From contig NZ_CP033367.1 in the NCBI RefSeq assembly GCF_013170845.1, forward strand, positions 248,001 through 312,000: a DNA stretch of 64,000 nucleotides. Direction: 5' to 3'. Both the position numbers and the translations under genes were made by a program. Positions 41,492-50,722 of this stretch are shown here, piece by piece. Under the pieces are notes generated by a model. That model searched no databases, was not told the origin of the DNA, and saw only the letters and a list, made by a program, of their open reading frames with translations. Within the stretch, counting starts at the first letter, position 1, and every line of letters starts with the position of its first letter. The DNA is from Mesorhizobium loti R88b (GTDB lineage Bacteria > Pseudomonadota > Alphaproteobacteria > Rhizobiales > Rhizobiaceae).

Positions 41492-43651
41492 TCAAGCGTG
41501 GGTGTAATGCAGCAGCGTCCACTCATCGACATGGACACGGTCCTGCGGATGAACGACGAGCGTGGTGGCGGGATGTTCGATGATGGCCGGGCCGATCACT
41601 TCATGGCCGGGCTGCAGCAGATCCATCTCGTAGAGATTGGCCTTGTGCCAGCGCCCGCCAATATAGGCCTCGCGCACGCCCTTGTGGGCGGCTGCCGGGT
41701 CGGACTTGCCGAGCGGCCGCTTGAGCAGCACTGGCTTGACCTTGTCGGCGGTGGCGATGAGGCCAAGCTCGGTGATGGTGAAGCCGGCCTCGCCATAACG
41801 CGACACGCGATGATTGACCTTGGCGTAGACAGCTTCGAACTCGTCAATGACCTTGCGCATATCGTCGGCGGAGTTGACCTCGGCGAGCGGCGCCATGACT
41901 TCGACATCCTCGAGCTGGCCGGTGTAGCGCATCATCAGGAACGGCACGGTCTTGATCTTGTCCCTGCTATGGCCGTCGGTGATCATCTCGTCGACCGCTG
42001 CTTTGGTCAGATCGTTCCAGACCGTGGTGACCTTTTTTCCGAAGGCGAGCAGTTCGTCATCGCTGGCCCGGGCGCCGATGTCGTGCTGCGTCGACACCGA
42101 ATGGCGGCGCATGAAATCGGCGGTGGTGCAACCGAAGGCCGAGAAGGCGGCGGCGAACTGGAAGGTGATGATGTCCTTGAAGCCGATGCCCCTGGAGCAG
42201 CCGGCAAGATGCAGCGGACCGGAGCCACCATAGGAGAGCAGGGTGAATTCCGAGGGGTGGATGCCCTGGCCGGAGATGACGCGGCGCAGTGCGTTGTTGG
42301 CGTCGGCCTCCAGCATCTCGATCATGCCCTCGGCAGCCTCCTCGACCCCAACGCCAAGGATGCTGGAGCACTTTTCTTCAAAGGCCTTGCGCGCCTTTTC
42401 GACCTGCAGGACGACCTTGCCGCCGAGGAAATAATACGGGTTCAGGCGGCCGAGAATGGCGTCGCAATCGGCGATGGTGGGTTCGGTGCCGCCCTTGGCG
42501 AAGCAGATCGGGCCGGGGTCGGAGCCAGCGCTTTCCGGTCCGAGCGAGACCTTCTTGGTCAGCGGGTCGACCTTGAGGATCATGCCGGCGCCGGCGCCAA
42601 TCGTGTCGAGGTGCAGCGTCGGCACGTTGAGCTTGAAACGGTCCATCAACGGCTCGTTCTCGATCCGCGTCTGGCCGCGCGAGATGACGCCCATGTCGAA
42701 GGAAGTACCACCCATGTCCGAACAGATCAGCGAGTCGTTGCCGATCAGCTTGCCGACATAGGCCGCCCCAAGGATGCCGCCGATCGGGCCGGAGATCATG
42801 GTTTCGTGCAGGCGCGGATGGTTGATCGAGGTCAGGCCGCCGAAGGAAAGCAGCGTTTGCACGCCGTATTTGAAGCCGTATTTCTTCGAGACGTCCTCGA
42901 TACCCCTAAGCTGCTTGCGGCCGCGCGAGGTGGCGTAGGCCTCGATCAGCACCGAGTTCAGCCGCGACTGTTCGCGGATGACGGGACGGACTTCGTGGCT
43001 GGTGTAGACTGATATCTCGGCGCCGGCCTTGGCGATCTCCTCGCGGCAGATATCGGCAATGCGCTTCTCGTGCACCGGATTGACGTGCGAGAAGATCGTC
43101 ATGATGCAGATCGCCTCGACCTTGTCGGCGATCAGCTTTTTGGCGGCGGCTGCGACTTCATGTTCGTAGAGCGGCAGCACGATGTCGCCGAACTGGTCGA
43201 TGCGCTCGGTGACACCGTGGGTGCGGCGGCGCGGCACCAGCGGATCGGGATGATGATGGGTGACCGCATGCATCCGGTCGGCATAGGAATAGTCGGCCCA
43301 GGCCTGCAAGCCGCGGCCCATCAGGATCATGTCCTCCAGGCCCTTGGTGGTGATCAGACCGAGGCGACGGCCGGTGCGCGACAGCAGCGTGTTGAGCATG
43401 CCGGTGCCGGAATAGAGCACGACGTTGACGCCGGAGAAGAGTGACTCCAGCGAGATGCCCCAGGCATCGGCCGCGTCTTCGGCCGAGGCGAGGAAGCCTT
43501 CGGCCTCGTTCTTCGGCGTGGTCGCCGACTTGCCGATCTTGAAGTGGCCGTCCTGATCGACAAGGATCGTGTCGGTCATGGTGCCGCCGGCGTCGATACC
43601 GATCACGATCGGATTGCCGATTATCGGGGCAGAGGGATTGGGTTGGGTCAC
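41492..43651 (-). CDS. acxA: Acetone carboxylase beta subunit (HyuA-like)
   Basis: A 719-residue ATP-binding subunit of the hydantoinase A family. The N-terminal nucleotide site is GIDAGGTMTDTILVDQDG (about residues 18-35), and the second domain contains SDMGGTSFDMGVI, the other half of the actin-like ATP site. FTLLSYGGSGPLHLAG is also characteristic. It is the first gene of the minus-strand operon acxABC-SDR, divergent from the LuxR-type gene with 118 bp between the starts. It phosphorylates substrate and bicarbonate during acetone carboxylation. Confidence 0.9.
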   Translation of the reverse strand: MTQPNPSAPIIGNPIVIGIDAGGTMTDTILVDQDGHFKIGKSATTPKNEAEGFLASAEDAADAWGISLESLFSGVNVVLYSGTGMLNTLLSRTGRRLGLITTKGLEDMILMGRGLQAWADYSYADRMHAVTHHHPDPLVPRRRTHGVTERIDQFGDIVLPLYEHEVAAAAKKLIADKVEAICIMTIFSHVNPVHEKRIADICREEIAKAGAEISVYTSHEVRPVIREQSRLNSVLIEAYATSRGRKQLRGIEDVSKKYGFKYGVQTLLSFGGLTSINHPRLHETMISGPIGGILGAAYVGKLIGNDSLICSDMGGTSFDMGVISRGQTRIENEPLMDRFKLNVPTLHLDTIGAGAGMILKVDPLTKKVSLGPESAGSDPGPICFAKGGTEPTIADCDAILGRLNPYYFLGGKVVLQVEKARKAFEEKCSSILGVGVEEAAEGMIEMLEADANNALRRVISGQGIHPSEFTLLSYGGSGPLHLAGCSRGIGFKDIITFQFAAAFSAFGCTTADFMRRHSVSTQHDIGARASDDELLAFGKKVTTVWNDLTKAAVDEMITDGHSRDKIKTVPFLMMRYTGQLEDVEVMAPLAEVNSADDMRKVIDEFEAVYAKVNHRVSRYGEAGFTITELGLIATADKVKPVLLKRPLGKSDPAAAHKGVREAYIGGRWHKANLYEMDLLQPGHEVIGPAIIEHPATTLVVHPQDRVHVDEWTLLHYTHA

Positions 43652-43769
43652 GGTCGCCTCGGTATCTGGTCTAGGATGGAGCTAGGCTAGATTCGAGAGG
43701 CGGCTTCGCGCCATATGCCTAAAGACACAATGACGGTCAGGCCGGGATCGCCGAGAAGAGGGCATGCGC

Positions 43770-44543
43770 ATGGGCACTATCTGGGCGCCGCTCGCCAAGG
43801 CGATCGCCGCGACCGGCACGGACAGGCATGTCGACTGCCTGATCGACCTGATCGGCGGGGATATCGAGCATGACCTCGTCACGGTGACGCGCTATTCGGC
43901 GACGCAGACGCCGGAATTCGTCAAGCACCGGCGCTTCTCGGACGAAATGGTCCGGCTCTACCTCGACAATTATTATGTCTTCGACCCGTTCTATGCCTCG
44001 TGGCGGCGCGAACGCAGGCTCGGCATCATGCCGCTGAAACGGCTTGCCGACGACGAGGCCAAGCGCGGCCAATACATAGCCGGCTTCCTGGCGCAGTCGG
44101 AGATCTGTGACGAGGTCGGCATCATGCTGGCCGATGGCGGCGACTGGTGCCTGGGCATCTTCCTCGACCGCTCGACCGCTTCCTTCAGGGACAGCGAGAT
44201 CGCTCAATTGGAAGAACGGTTGCCGGTATTCGAGGCCTTGCACGCACTCGATATTACCGCGCGGGGGGCTGAGTTCTCCCGCACGTCGGCGCCAACCGCC
44301 CCCGGCGCCTCGCCCCGGCAGGAGCCGACGATCCCGGCAAGCCTGTGGCCGGAACTGTCGCTGCGCGAACGGGAACTGGTGCAACTGATCCTCGCCGGTC
44401 ACCCGACAGCCAACATCGCCGAGCGTCTCGGCATCACCGTCGGAACGGTCAAGAACCATCGCCGGCGCATCTACGAGAAGCTCGACATCACCACCGAGCG
44501 GGAACTGTTCCTGCAGTTTTTCCAGCATCGGGCGGACCGGTAG
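43770..44543 (+). CDS. LuxR-family transcriptional regulator
   Basis: A 257-residue regulator with a C-terminal LuxR/FixJ-type helix-turn-helix: LSLRERELVQLILAGHPTANIAERLGITVGTVKNHRRRIYEKLDI split over residues 195-245, including the TVKNHRRRIYEKL recognition helix. The N-terminal 180 residues form a sensing domain of unknown ligand, with aromatic-rich YLDNYYVFDPFYASWRRE, somewhat like autoinducer-binding regulators. ATG 43770 is 7 bases after AAGAGGG; ATG 43764 is too close to it. It is divergent from the acetone carboxylase operon and probably activates it. Known acetone carboxylase activators are sigma-54 dependent, so this is a different scheme. Confidence 0.85.
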   Translation: MGTIWAPLAKAIAATGTDRHVDCLIDLIGGDIEHDLVTVTRYSATQTPEFVKHRRFSDEMVRLYLDNYYVFDPFYASWRRERRLGIMPLKRLADDEAKRGQYIAGFLAQSEICDEVGIMLADGGDWCLGIFLDRSTASFRDSEIAQLEERLPVFEALHALDITARGAEFSRTSAPTAPGASPRQEPTIPASLWPELSLRERELVQLILAGHPTANIAERLGITVGTVKNHRRRIYEKLDITTERELFLQFFQHRADR

Positions 44544-44590
44544 CCGCGGTTCGGACAGCCGAGCGGTTTACCGTTCTTTCCGGCTGCAGA

Positions 44591-44890
44591 TTAGAGCTCA
44601 TTCTCCCAATTGGCGCCGCCATAGAACACACGCAAAATCACCACTTGGTCGGATTGCACCGTAAAGGTCACCGTCACGCGGCGCTCGAAGCCGATGACCC
44701 GAAGCCCTGGCCGCAGATCGTCACGGCGTGTTCCGCGCTCCGATGCGTGGTCAAGCCCCTGGCAATGAACTTCGATCCGCTCGATATAGCGCATGGCCGT
44801 GGCGTTGCCGGCCGCCGACGCAATGGTATCATATATCCAACGAAGGTCCGCCAACGCTTCCGGCGACAGAACAACATGCCGGCGCTTCAC
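44591..44890 (-). CDS. parE: ParE-family toxin of type II toxin-antitoxin pair
   Basis: A 99-residue RelE/ParE-superfamily protein. LSPEALADLRWIYDTIA at the N-terminus and GLRVIGFERRVTVTFTVQSD followed by VVILRVFYGGANWE fit the ParE fold. ParE toxins usually block DNA gyrase. Its start overlaps the antitoxin stop by 4 bp, so antitoxin is made first. The target here is inferred from the family. Confidence 0.85.
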   Translation of the reverse strand: MKRRHVVLSPEALADLRWIYDTIASAAGNATAMRYIERIEVHCQGLDHASERGTRRDDLRPGLRVIGFERRVTVTFTVQSDQVVILRVFYGGANWENEL

Positions 44891-45168
44891 ATATCCCTCT
44901 TGATCCGGGCAGCGTGATGGGCGCGGATGCTGTCAAAACCCTTGTCGGCTGGGATTACCTGGGAAGGATCTGCCTTCCATCTGTCATAGGTCGGCACGAC
45001 TTCCTCGCGCAACCAGCGCTCTACAGCCGCGTCGCGCTCTTGCAGGGCACGAAGCCCGGCGCGGATCACTTCGCTGCTAGTCGCATAGGTTCCTGATTCA
45101 ACGAGACGGTCGATGAAAGCAGCCTGTTCCGTTGGCAGGCTGAAGGTGCGTTTTTCGGTGGCGGCCAT
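44887..45168 (-). CDS. parD: ParD-family antitoxin
   Basis: A 93-residue ribbon-helix-helix antitoxin. The DNA-binding N-terminus is RTFSLPTEQAAFIDRLVESG, followed by YATSSEVIRAGLRALQERD, the ParD/CopG consensus. The C-terminal tail would wrap and neutralise the ParE toxin. GGAG precedes the start. A palindrome GGTGTGATAATATCATACC lies 19-37 bp upstream, probably the autoregulatory site. Confidence 0.87.
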   Translation of the reverse strand: MAATEKRTFSLPTEQAAFIDRLVESGTYATSSEVIRAGLRALQERDAAVERWLREEVVPTYDRWKADPSQVIPADKGFDSIRAHHAARIKRDM

Positions 45169-45186
45169 GATTTCTCCTAACAGATC

Positions 45187-45205
45187 GGTGTGATAATATC
45201 ATACC
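45187..45205. promoter_or_regulatory. Palindrome upstream of parDE
   Basis: GGTGTGATAATATCATACC is an imperfect inverted repeat 19 bp before the parD start, suited to binding by the ParD dimer. Confidence 0.55.
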
Positions 45206-45390
45206 ATAGCCGGATCGCACCTGAAATCTGACGCACGTCGTCCGGCGAGGTTACAAACATGCTCGCCGCGTTGAAGGGCAAAGTGCACGTTCATCCGGCA
45301 TTCGGTTTCAAGACCAGATGACCTGCTGATCGTCTCAAAATTCCACTTGCGGAACGCCGCCATCCCAGCTTAGTCTCGGCTTCGTGCGGA

Positions 45391-45411
45391 AAATGAAATT
45401 TAATTCCATTT
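45391..45411. promoter_or_regulatory. 21-bp palindrome, probable IclR operator (site 1)
   Basis: The core is ATGAAATTTAATTCCAT with AA and TT flanks. The same 21-bp sequence with one difference, inverted, lies at 60451-60471 before the iclR gene. This copy is about 100 bp before the E1 gene start. Confidence 0.6.
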
Positions 45412-45479
45412 ACCTGCGAACCCCGGAAGCCAGTGTCATGTCCAGAAAATCCCCTGACACAATCGACTGAGAAAATATT

Positions 45480-45489
45480 TGATATATCA
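45480..45489. promoter_or_regulatory. TGATATATCA site, probable GntR/FCD operator (site 1)
   Basis: A perfect 10-bp palindrome 24 bp before the chosen E1 start. The identical sequence occurs at 49431 and a variant before the gntR gene. Confidence 0.55.
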
Positions 45490-45513
45490 TCTACCAGAAT
45501 GGAACTAAGGGTA

Positions 45514-47688
45514 ATGGTCCAGCAGACATCGATCCAGCCATCCGCGCCCTGGTTGCGGCTCGACGTCGATGATTCCGACTGGAACGCAGCCGAGGTGTCG
45601 AGCCTCGTGCGCTGGTATCACCAGATGCTGCTGATCCGCCGTTTCGAGGAGAAGGTGCTCGACCTTGCCAATGCCGGTCTGGTGCACGGGCCTGCACACG
45701 CCAGTATCGGACAGGAGGCGACTGCGGTCGGCGCCATGTCGATGCTCGGCACCGGCGACCGCATCAACGGCACCCACCGCGCCCATCACCAGGTGTTGGC
45801 CAAGCTGGTCAACGCGCAAACACCAGCCGGTTTCGATCCGCTTCACGACGCTTTCAATCCGGACATGCAGGGTTCGGTGCGCGGGCTGATGGCCGAGATC
45901 ATGGGTCTCAACGCAGGCTATTGCGGCGGCCGTGGCGGCTCGATGCATATGCGCGACGACGCCTCCGGCATTCCCGGCACCAGCGCCATCATCGGCGGCA
46001 ACCTGCCGCATGCGGCCGGTTATGCATTGGCCGACAAACTGCTTGGCACCGGCAACATCTCGATCGCCTTCTTCGGCGACGGCACGATGATGGCCGGGCC
46101 GGCCTATGAAGCGATGAACATTGCGGCCCTGTACCGGCTGCCGGTGATCTTCTTTGCCGAGAACAATTTTTATGCCGTTTCCACCCATGTCAACGAACAG
46201 ACGCGCGAGACGCGGCTGGCGTCGCGCGGTCCGATGCTGGGTTTTCGCGGCATCGAATGCGACGGCATGGACGTGGTGGCTGTCCATCACGCCATGCGCG
46301 AGGCGCGCCGGACGATCGAGGAGGATGGCGGCCCGGTTCTGATCGAGGCGCTCTGCTACCGCTTCCTGCACCAGAGCGGCGCGCGGCCGGGCAGCGAGTT
46401 CGGCTATCGCACGCGCGCCGAAGAAGACGCCTGGAAGGCACGCGATCCGCTGACGACGATGGCGGCGCGGCTGAAGACGATGGGCGTCCTCGATGCCGCC
46501 GATCTCGCCACGCTGGATCAGCGCGTCATGGATGTGGTCAACAACGCCGCCGACTCGCTGACCGAGATGAGCGGCAATGCGCTGCGCATTCCCGACCATC
46601 TGTGGCCGGACGCGGCAGAAGTTGACAACCAGATCCGCGGTGACCTGTCAGAACTAAAGGACGAGCGCTTCCTTGAAATCGAGGACGTGCCGCCGGCCGA
46701 GACCAGGCCGGTCAAGTTCATGGTTGCCGCATCGGAAGTCATCGCGCGCGCCATGGAACAGGACCCGCGTATCATCATCATGGGCGAGGATGTGCATCGG
46801 CTGCGCGGCGGCGTCTCGGGCGCCACCAAGGGCGCGCTGGAGCGGTGGCCGGAGCGCGTGCTGGCCATGCCGATCGCCGAAAATGGTTTTGTCGGCGTGG
46901 CGCTGGGTGCGGCCCTGTGCGGCTTGCGGCCGATTGTCGAGATCATGTTCGGCGATTTCTGCCTGGTCGCCGCCGACCAGCTGTTCAACGCGGTCAGCAA
47001 GGTGCGCCACATGTTCGGCGGCGGCTTTCCGGTGCCGATCGTGGTGCGGGTGCGCGTCTCGCCGCACACCGGCTACGGCTCGCAGCATTCGGGCGATCCA
47101 TCCGGACTGTTCGCACTTTACCCCGGCTGGCGCATCGTCGCGCCGACGACGCCCTTCGACTATGTCGGGCTGATGAATTCGGCGCTGAAATGCGACGACC
47201 CCGTCGTCATCATCGAGCATGTCGAACTGTTCCCTAGCGAAGGCCCGGTTCCGACCGACGACCGCGACTATTGCGTGCGGCTGGGCAAGGCGAAAATCGT
47301 CAGGCCGGGCAGCGCCTGCACGCTGCTGACCAGCGCCAGCATGGTGTCCGTCGCCTGCCAAGTGGCCGAAGAGACCGGCGTCGATGCCGAGATCATCGAT
47401 TTGCGCAGTCTCGACCCGACCGGGCTCGACTGGAAGCTGGTCGAGGCCTCGATTCGCAAGACCAACCGCGTCGCCATCGTCGAGCAGGTTCAGCGTGGGC
47501 TGTCGCTTGGCGGACGACTGACACAGGAGATTCAGGACCGCGTGTTCGACTATCTCGATCACGAAATCCTGCATGTGACGGGAAGCCTCTCGGCTCCCGT
47601 CGTATCGGCCCCGCTCAACCGTGCCGCACTGGGCGGCGCCGATAAGCTCAAGGCCGCGCTTTTATCCCTCACTGGCGTGAGCGGGTAG
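45514..47688 (+). CDS. Fused E1 alpha-beta thiamine-dependent dehydrogenase
   Basis: A 724-residue cytoplasmic enzyme combining both E1 subunits of a 2-oxoacid/acetoin dehydrogenase. The alpha half has YHQMLLIRRFEEKV, HRAHHQVLAK and the thiamine diphosphate site FFGDGTMMAG ending in AENNFYAVS. The beta half begins near residue 400 with FMVAASEVIARAMEQD, IIIMGEDV and MPIAENGFVGVALGAAL. No E2 or E3 gene is nearby. The start is uncertain: ATG 45514 has AAGGG only 2 bases away; ATG 45499 has none. GntR- and IclR-type palindromes lie upstream. The substrate is unknown; acetoin or a branched 2-oxoacid would fit the family. Confidence 0.85.
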   Translation: MVQQTSIQPSAPWLRLDVDDSDWNAAEVSSLVRWYHQMLLIRRFEEKVLDLANAGLVHGPAHASIGQEATAVGAMSMLGTGDRINGTHRAHHQVLAKLVNAQTPAGFDPLHDAFNPDMQGSVRGLMAEIMGLNAGYCGGRGGSMHMRDDASGIPGTSAIIGGNLPHAAGYALADKLLGTGNISIAFFGDGTMMAGPAYEAMNIAALYRLPVIFFAENNFYAVSTHVNEQTRETRLASRGPMLGFRGIECDGMDVVAVHHAMREARRTIEEDGGPVLIEALCYRFLHQSGARPGSEFGYRTRAEEDAWKARDPLTTMAARLKTMGVLDAADLATLDQRVMDVVNNAADSLTEMSGNALRIPDHLWPDAAEVDNQIRGDLSELKDERFLEIEDVPPAETRPVKFMVAASEVIARAMEQDPRIIIMGEDVHRLRGGVSGATKGALERWPERVLAMPIAENGFVGVALGAALCGLRPIVEIMFGDFCLVAADQLFNAVSKVRHMFGGGFPVPIVVRVRVSPHTGYGSQHSGDPSGLFALYPGWRIVAPTTPFDYVGLMNSALKCDDPVVIIEHVELFPSEGPVPTDDRDYCVRLGKAKIVRPGSACTLLTSASMVSVACQVAEETGVDAEIIDLRSLDPTGLDWKLVEASIRKTNRVAIVEQVQRGLSLGGRLTQEIQDRVFDYLDHEILHVTGSLSAPVVSAPLNRAALGGADKLKAALLSLTGVSG

Positions 47689-47736
47689 AGCGAACGCATT
47701 GCCACAACGATCCGACAAGAAAATGGGAGAACTGAA

Positions 47737-49335
47737 ATGAATATCCTACCGAGAACAAAGACCAGGGCGACAATGCTGGCTGCCGTGCTTATGGCTACCA
47801 GCGCCTTTTGGGCGCCGTCGACCTTTGCGCAGGACGAGAAGCCGCTGGTCATCGCGCGCAACATCGACCTCAACTCGCTCGATCCGCACCGCGCCTTCTG
47901 CGACACCTGCCAGATCTACAATTCCAGCGTCTATGAATCGCTGCTGACGCTGGACAAGGACAACAAGCTGATCCCGCTGCTGGCTTCCAAGTGGGAAGGC
48001 AATGCCGACCAGACCAGCTTCACCTTCACGCTCGACCCGGCCGCGAAATTCTCGGACGGCTCTCCGGTCGAAGCCAAGGACGTGAAATGGTCGTGGGAAC
48101 GGCTGAAGAACCTCAAGGGCAGCGCTTCATTCCTGATGGACAATGTCGCCTCGATCGAGACCCCGGACGCGCATACGGTTGTCGTCAAGATGGTGGCGCC
48201 GAGCTCCGAATTCCTCAACATCGCGGCCGCGCCCTATACGGCCGTCGTCAACAGCAAGGTCGCTTCCGAAGCCGGCGCCAAGGCCGGAGCGGATGCCTCG
48301 ACCACGGACAATGCCGAAGCCTGGTTCCTGGCCCATTCGGCCGGCAGCGCACCGTTCGTACTCAAATCCTATGAGCCGAATTCGGAAGTTCGCCTGGTGC
48401 GCAACGACAAGTACTGGCGCACCGCGCCGGCGCTGAGCGAAATCGTCATCCGCCAGACCAAGGACGCGGTGGCGCAGGCGCAGATGCTGCAGAGCGGCAC
48501 CGCCGACATTGCCATGCAAATCGACCCGGACACCGCCAAGACGATGACCGGCAGCGACGTGAAGATCGAGACGGTGCCGTCCTACAACTTCATCTATGTG
48601 GCCCTGTCGCCCGGCGCCAAAGCCAACAAGGTGCCGCTGACGCCCGACGTGCGCGAGGCGATCTCGCTTGCGCTTGACCGCCCCAGCATCCTCGACTTCA
48701 CCATCGGCTCCGAGGGCCAACTGATCAGCGCGCCGATCCCGCTCGGCTTCCCCGGCGGCTCGGGCTTCGAGGCGCAGCCCTACGACCTCGACAAGGCGAA
48801 GGCGCTGCTGGCCAAGGCTGGCCATGCCGACGGTTTCGAGATGGAAGCGGCCTTCCCGGGCATGAACGTCTACGGCGTCGATCTCTCGCTGCTGATGCAG
48901 AAGGTCCAGCAGGATCTGGCCAAGGTCAACATCAAGCTCGACCTGCAGCCGATCCCCTTTGCCAACTGGCGCGAGCGCGTCAATGGCGACGGCATCCCGA
49001 TGACCGCCGTGTTCTACGCGCCGGACTATTACGGCACATCGCAGTACGTCGATTATTTCGCCATGACCAAGGGCACCCCATGGTCGCGGCGCGCCGGCGC
49101 GGAACGTGACCCATCGGTGATCAACCCGAAGGAAGCGGATATCTACAAGGCAGCGCTGGCCGCGAGCGGCGACGAAGCCGCCAAGCTCTGGCACCAGGCT
49201 GGCGAGGAAATGATCAAGGACAGGATCATCCTGCCTCTGGTCAGCCCGAACCTGATCCTGGCCTACAAATCCGACGTCAAGGGCGTGCGTTACAGCGCCT
49301 GCTGCAACCTGCCGCTGGCGGAACTGAGCCACTGA
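47737..49335 (+). CDS. ABC transporter solute-binding protein, family 5 (peptide type)
   Basis: A 532-residue periplasmic binding protein. A signal peptide is seen (TMLAAVLMATSAFWAPSTFA). The family 5 pattern follows: LDPHRAFCDTCQIYNSSVYESLL, PAAKFSDGSPVEAKDVKWSWERL and, later, VREAISLALDRP. Such proteins bind peptides, opines or other large polar ligands. It starts 48 bp after the E1 gene behind GGGAGAA. The dipeptide-type permease genes at 56383-60349 lack their own binding protein, so this one probably serves them. A strong hairpin follows its stop. Confidence 0.9.
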   Translation: MNILPRTKTRATMLAAVLMATSAFWAPSTFAQDEKPLVIARNIDLNSLDPHRAFCDTCQIYNSSVYESLLTLDKDNKLIPLLASKWEGNADQTSFTFTLDPAAKFSDGSPVEAKDVKWSWERLKNLKGSASFLMDNVASIETPDAHTVVVKMVAPSSEFLNIAAAPYTAVVNSKVASEAGAKAGADASTTDNAEAWFLAHSAGSAPFVLKSYEPNSEVRLVRNDKYWRTAPALSEIVIRQTKDAVAQAQMLQSGTADIAMQIDPDTAKTMTGSDVKIETVPSYNFIYVALSPGAKANKVPLTPDVREAISLALDRPSILDFTIGSEGQLISAPIPLGFPGGSGFEAQPYDLDKAKALLAKAGHADGFEMEAAFPGMNVYGVDLSLLMQKVQQDLAKVNIKLDLQPIPFANWRERVNGDGIPMTAVFYAPDYYGTSQYVDYFAMTKGTPWSRRAGAERDPSVINPKEADIYKAALAASGDEAAKLWHQAGEEMIKDRIILPLVSPNLILAYKSDVKGVRYSACCNLPLAELSH

Positions 49336-49342
49336 GCAAACA

Positions 49343-49378
49343 GAGGACGAGGAGGCGGAAAGCCGCCTCCCCGTCCTC
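49343..49378 (+). terminator. Strong stem-loop after solute-binding protein gene
   Basis: Arms at 49343-49358 and 49363-49378 pair over 16 bp with one mismatch around an AAAG loop. There is no T-tract, so it may stabilise the upstream mRNA rather than terminate fully. This would favour high levels of the binding protein. Confidence 0.6.
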
Positions 49379-49430
49379 CCACTGTGGAAGGTCGGAAAAT
49401 CCCGTTCTTCCAGCACTCAAAATCAGTATA

Positions 49431-49440
49431 TGATATATCA
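49431..49440. promoter_or_regulatory. TGATATATCA site, probable GntR/FCD operator (site 2)
   Basis: Identical to the site at 45480, within TATATGATATATCA. It lies 18 bp before the aminotransferase ATG. Confidence 0.55.
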
Positions 49441-49458
49441 ATGTGCGGAGGCTTCGCC

Positions 49459-50688
49459 ATGCCCACCCTGATCAACTCCAAGGACCAATTGCTGCGCGAG
49501 CGCGCGGCCGCGGTCATTCCGGGCGGCATGTGGGGCCATATGGCAACCCGCTATCTCGGCTCTGCCTATCCGCAATTCTTCGAGCGCGCCGATGGCTGCC
49601 GGGTCTGGGATGTCGACGGGCGCGAATATATCGACCTGATGTGCAGCTGGGGGCCGAACATCCTCGGTCATCACCACAAGGCGGTCGAGGAAGCGGCGGC
49701 GCGGCAGCGCAGCCTTGGTGATGCCATGAACGGCCCGGGTGAAGTGCTGGTCGAACTGGCGGAGCTGCTGGTGAAAACCGTGGCGCATGCCGACTGGGCG
49801 ATGCTGCAGAAGAATGGCACCGACGCCACCACGGCCTGCGTGACCATCGCGCGCGCCGGCACCGGCCGGCGCAAGGTGCTGGTGGCGCGCGGCTCCTATC
49901 ATGGTGCGGTGCCGTGGTGCACGCCTTCGCTCGCCGGCGTCACCGCCGAGGATCGCGCCCATCTGATCCATTTCGACTACAATGACGTCGCCAGCCTGGA
50001 GACGGCCGTCGAGCAGGCCGGCAACGATCTTGCCGCTGTCGTCGTCACCGCCTTCCGGCACGACATCGCCCGCGACCAGGAACTGCCTACCGCCGCTTTT
50101 GCCAAAAGGGCGCGCGAGCTCACCACTGCCGCCGACGCGGCGCTGATCGTCGACGATGTGCGGGCGGGCTTCCGCATCGACCTCGGCGGCAGCTGGGAGC
50201 CGCTCGGCGTGCGGCCTGATCTTTCCGCCTTCTCCAAGGCGATCGCCAATGGCTATCCGCTTGCCGCCATCACCGGCACGGATCGGTTCCGCGAAGCCGC
50301 TACCAAGGTCTATGTGACAGGCTCGTTCTGGTATGGCGCCGTTGCCATGGCCGCAGCGATCGCCACCATCAAGACGCTGCGCGACACCAACGCGATCGCC
50401 AGCATGAATGCCGCCGGTGAGAGGTTGCGGACGGGCCTCGACGCGGCCGCGAAGAAGCATGGCCTTTCGCTTCGCCAGACCGGCCCGGTGTCGATGCCGA
50501 TGGTGCTGTTCGACGGCGATGCCGAGTTCAGGAAAGCCGACGCCTTCTGTTCGGCCGCCTTGCGTGAGGGCGCGTATTTCCACCCCCGGCACAACATGTT
50601 CCTGAGCGCCGCGCACACGGCGAAGGACGTAGACTTGGCGCTTCAGGCCGCCGATGCCGGCATGGCCGCGGCAGCTCAGGTGGCGTGA
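49459..50688 (+). CDS. Class III aminotransferase (glutamate-1-semialdehyde aminomutase-like)
   Basis: A 409-residue PLP enzyme. The N-terminus AAAVIPGGMWGHMATRYLG and VWDVDGREYIDLMCSWGPNILGHHH (parts) are typical of the glutamate-1-semialdehyde aminomutase group. The PLP lysine lies in LSAFSKAIANGYPLAA (about residue 260), and VDDVRAGFRID holds the aspartate bound to the pyridine ring. ATG 49459 follows GGAGG by 8 bases. Being in a catabolic island rather than with haem genes, it probably transfers an amino group from an imported amine or amino acid; the substrate is unknown. Confidence 0.87.
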   Translation: MPTLINSKDQLLRERAAAVIPGGMWGHMATRYLGSAYPQFFERADGCRVWDVDGREYIDLMCSWGPNILGHHHKAVEEAAARQRSLGDAMNGPGEVLVELAELLVKTVAHADWAMLQKNGTDATTACVTIARAGTGRRKVLVARGSYHGAVPWCTPSLAGVTAEDRAHLIHFDYNDVASLETAVEQAGNDLAAVVVTAFRHDIARDQELPTAAFAKRARELTTAADAALIVDDVRAGFRIDLGGSWEPLGVRPDLSAFSKAIANGYPLAAITGTDRFREAATKVYVTGSFWYGAVAMAAAIATIKTLRDTNAIASMNAAGERLRTGLDAAAKKHGLSLRQTGPVSMPMVLFDGDAEFRKADAFCSAALREGAYFHPRHNMFLSAAHTAKDVDLALQAADAGMAAAAQVA

Positions 50689-50722
50689 GCCAGCGCCTGT
50701 GCGTTTGAGGAGAAAAGATCGC

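Larger units (their letters stand above)
45169..45513. other. Divergent region between parDE and the E1 dehydrogenase gene
   Basis: About 345 bp with no clear gene. It contains the parDE palindrome (45187-45205), the IclR-type palindrome (45391-45411) and the GntR-type site (45480-45489). Confidence 0.65.
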
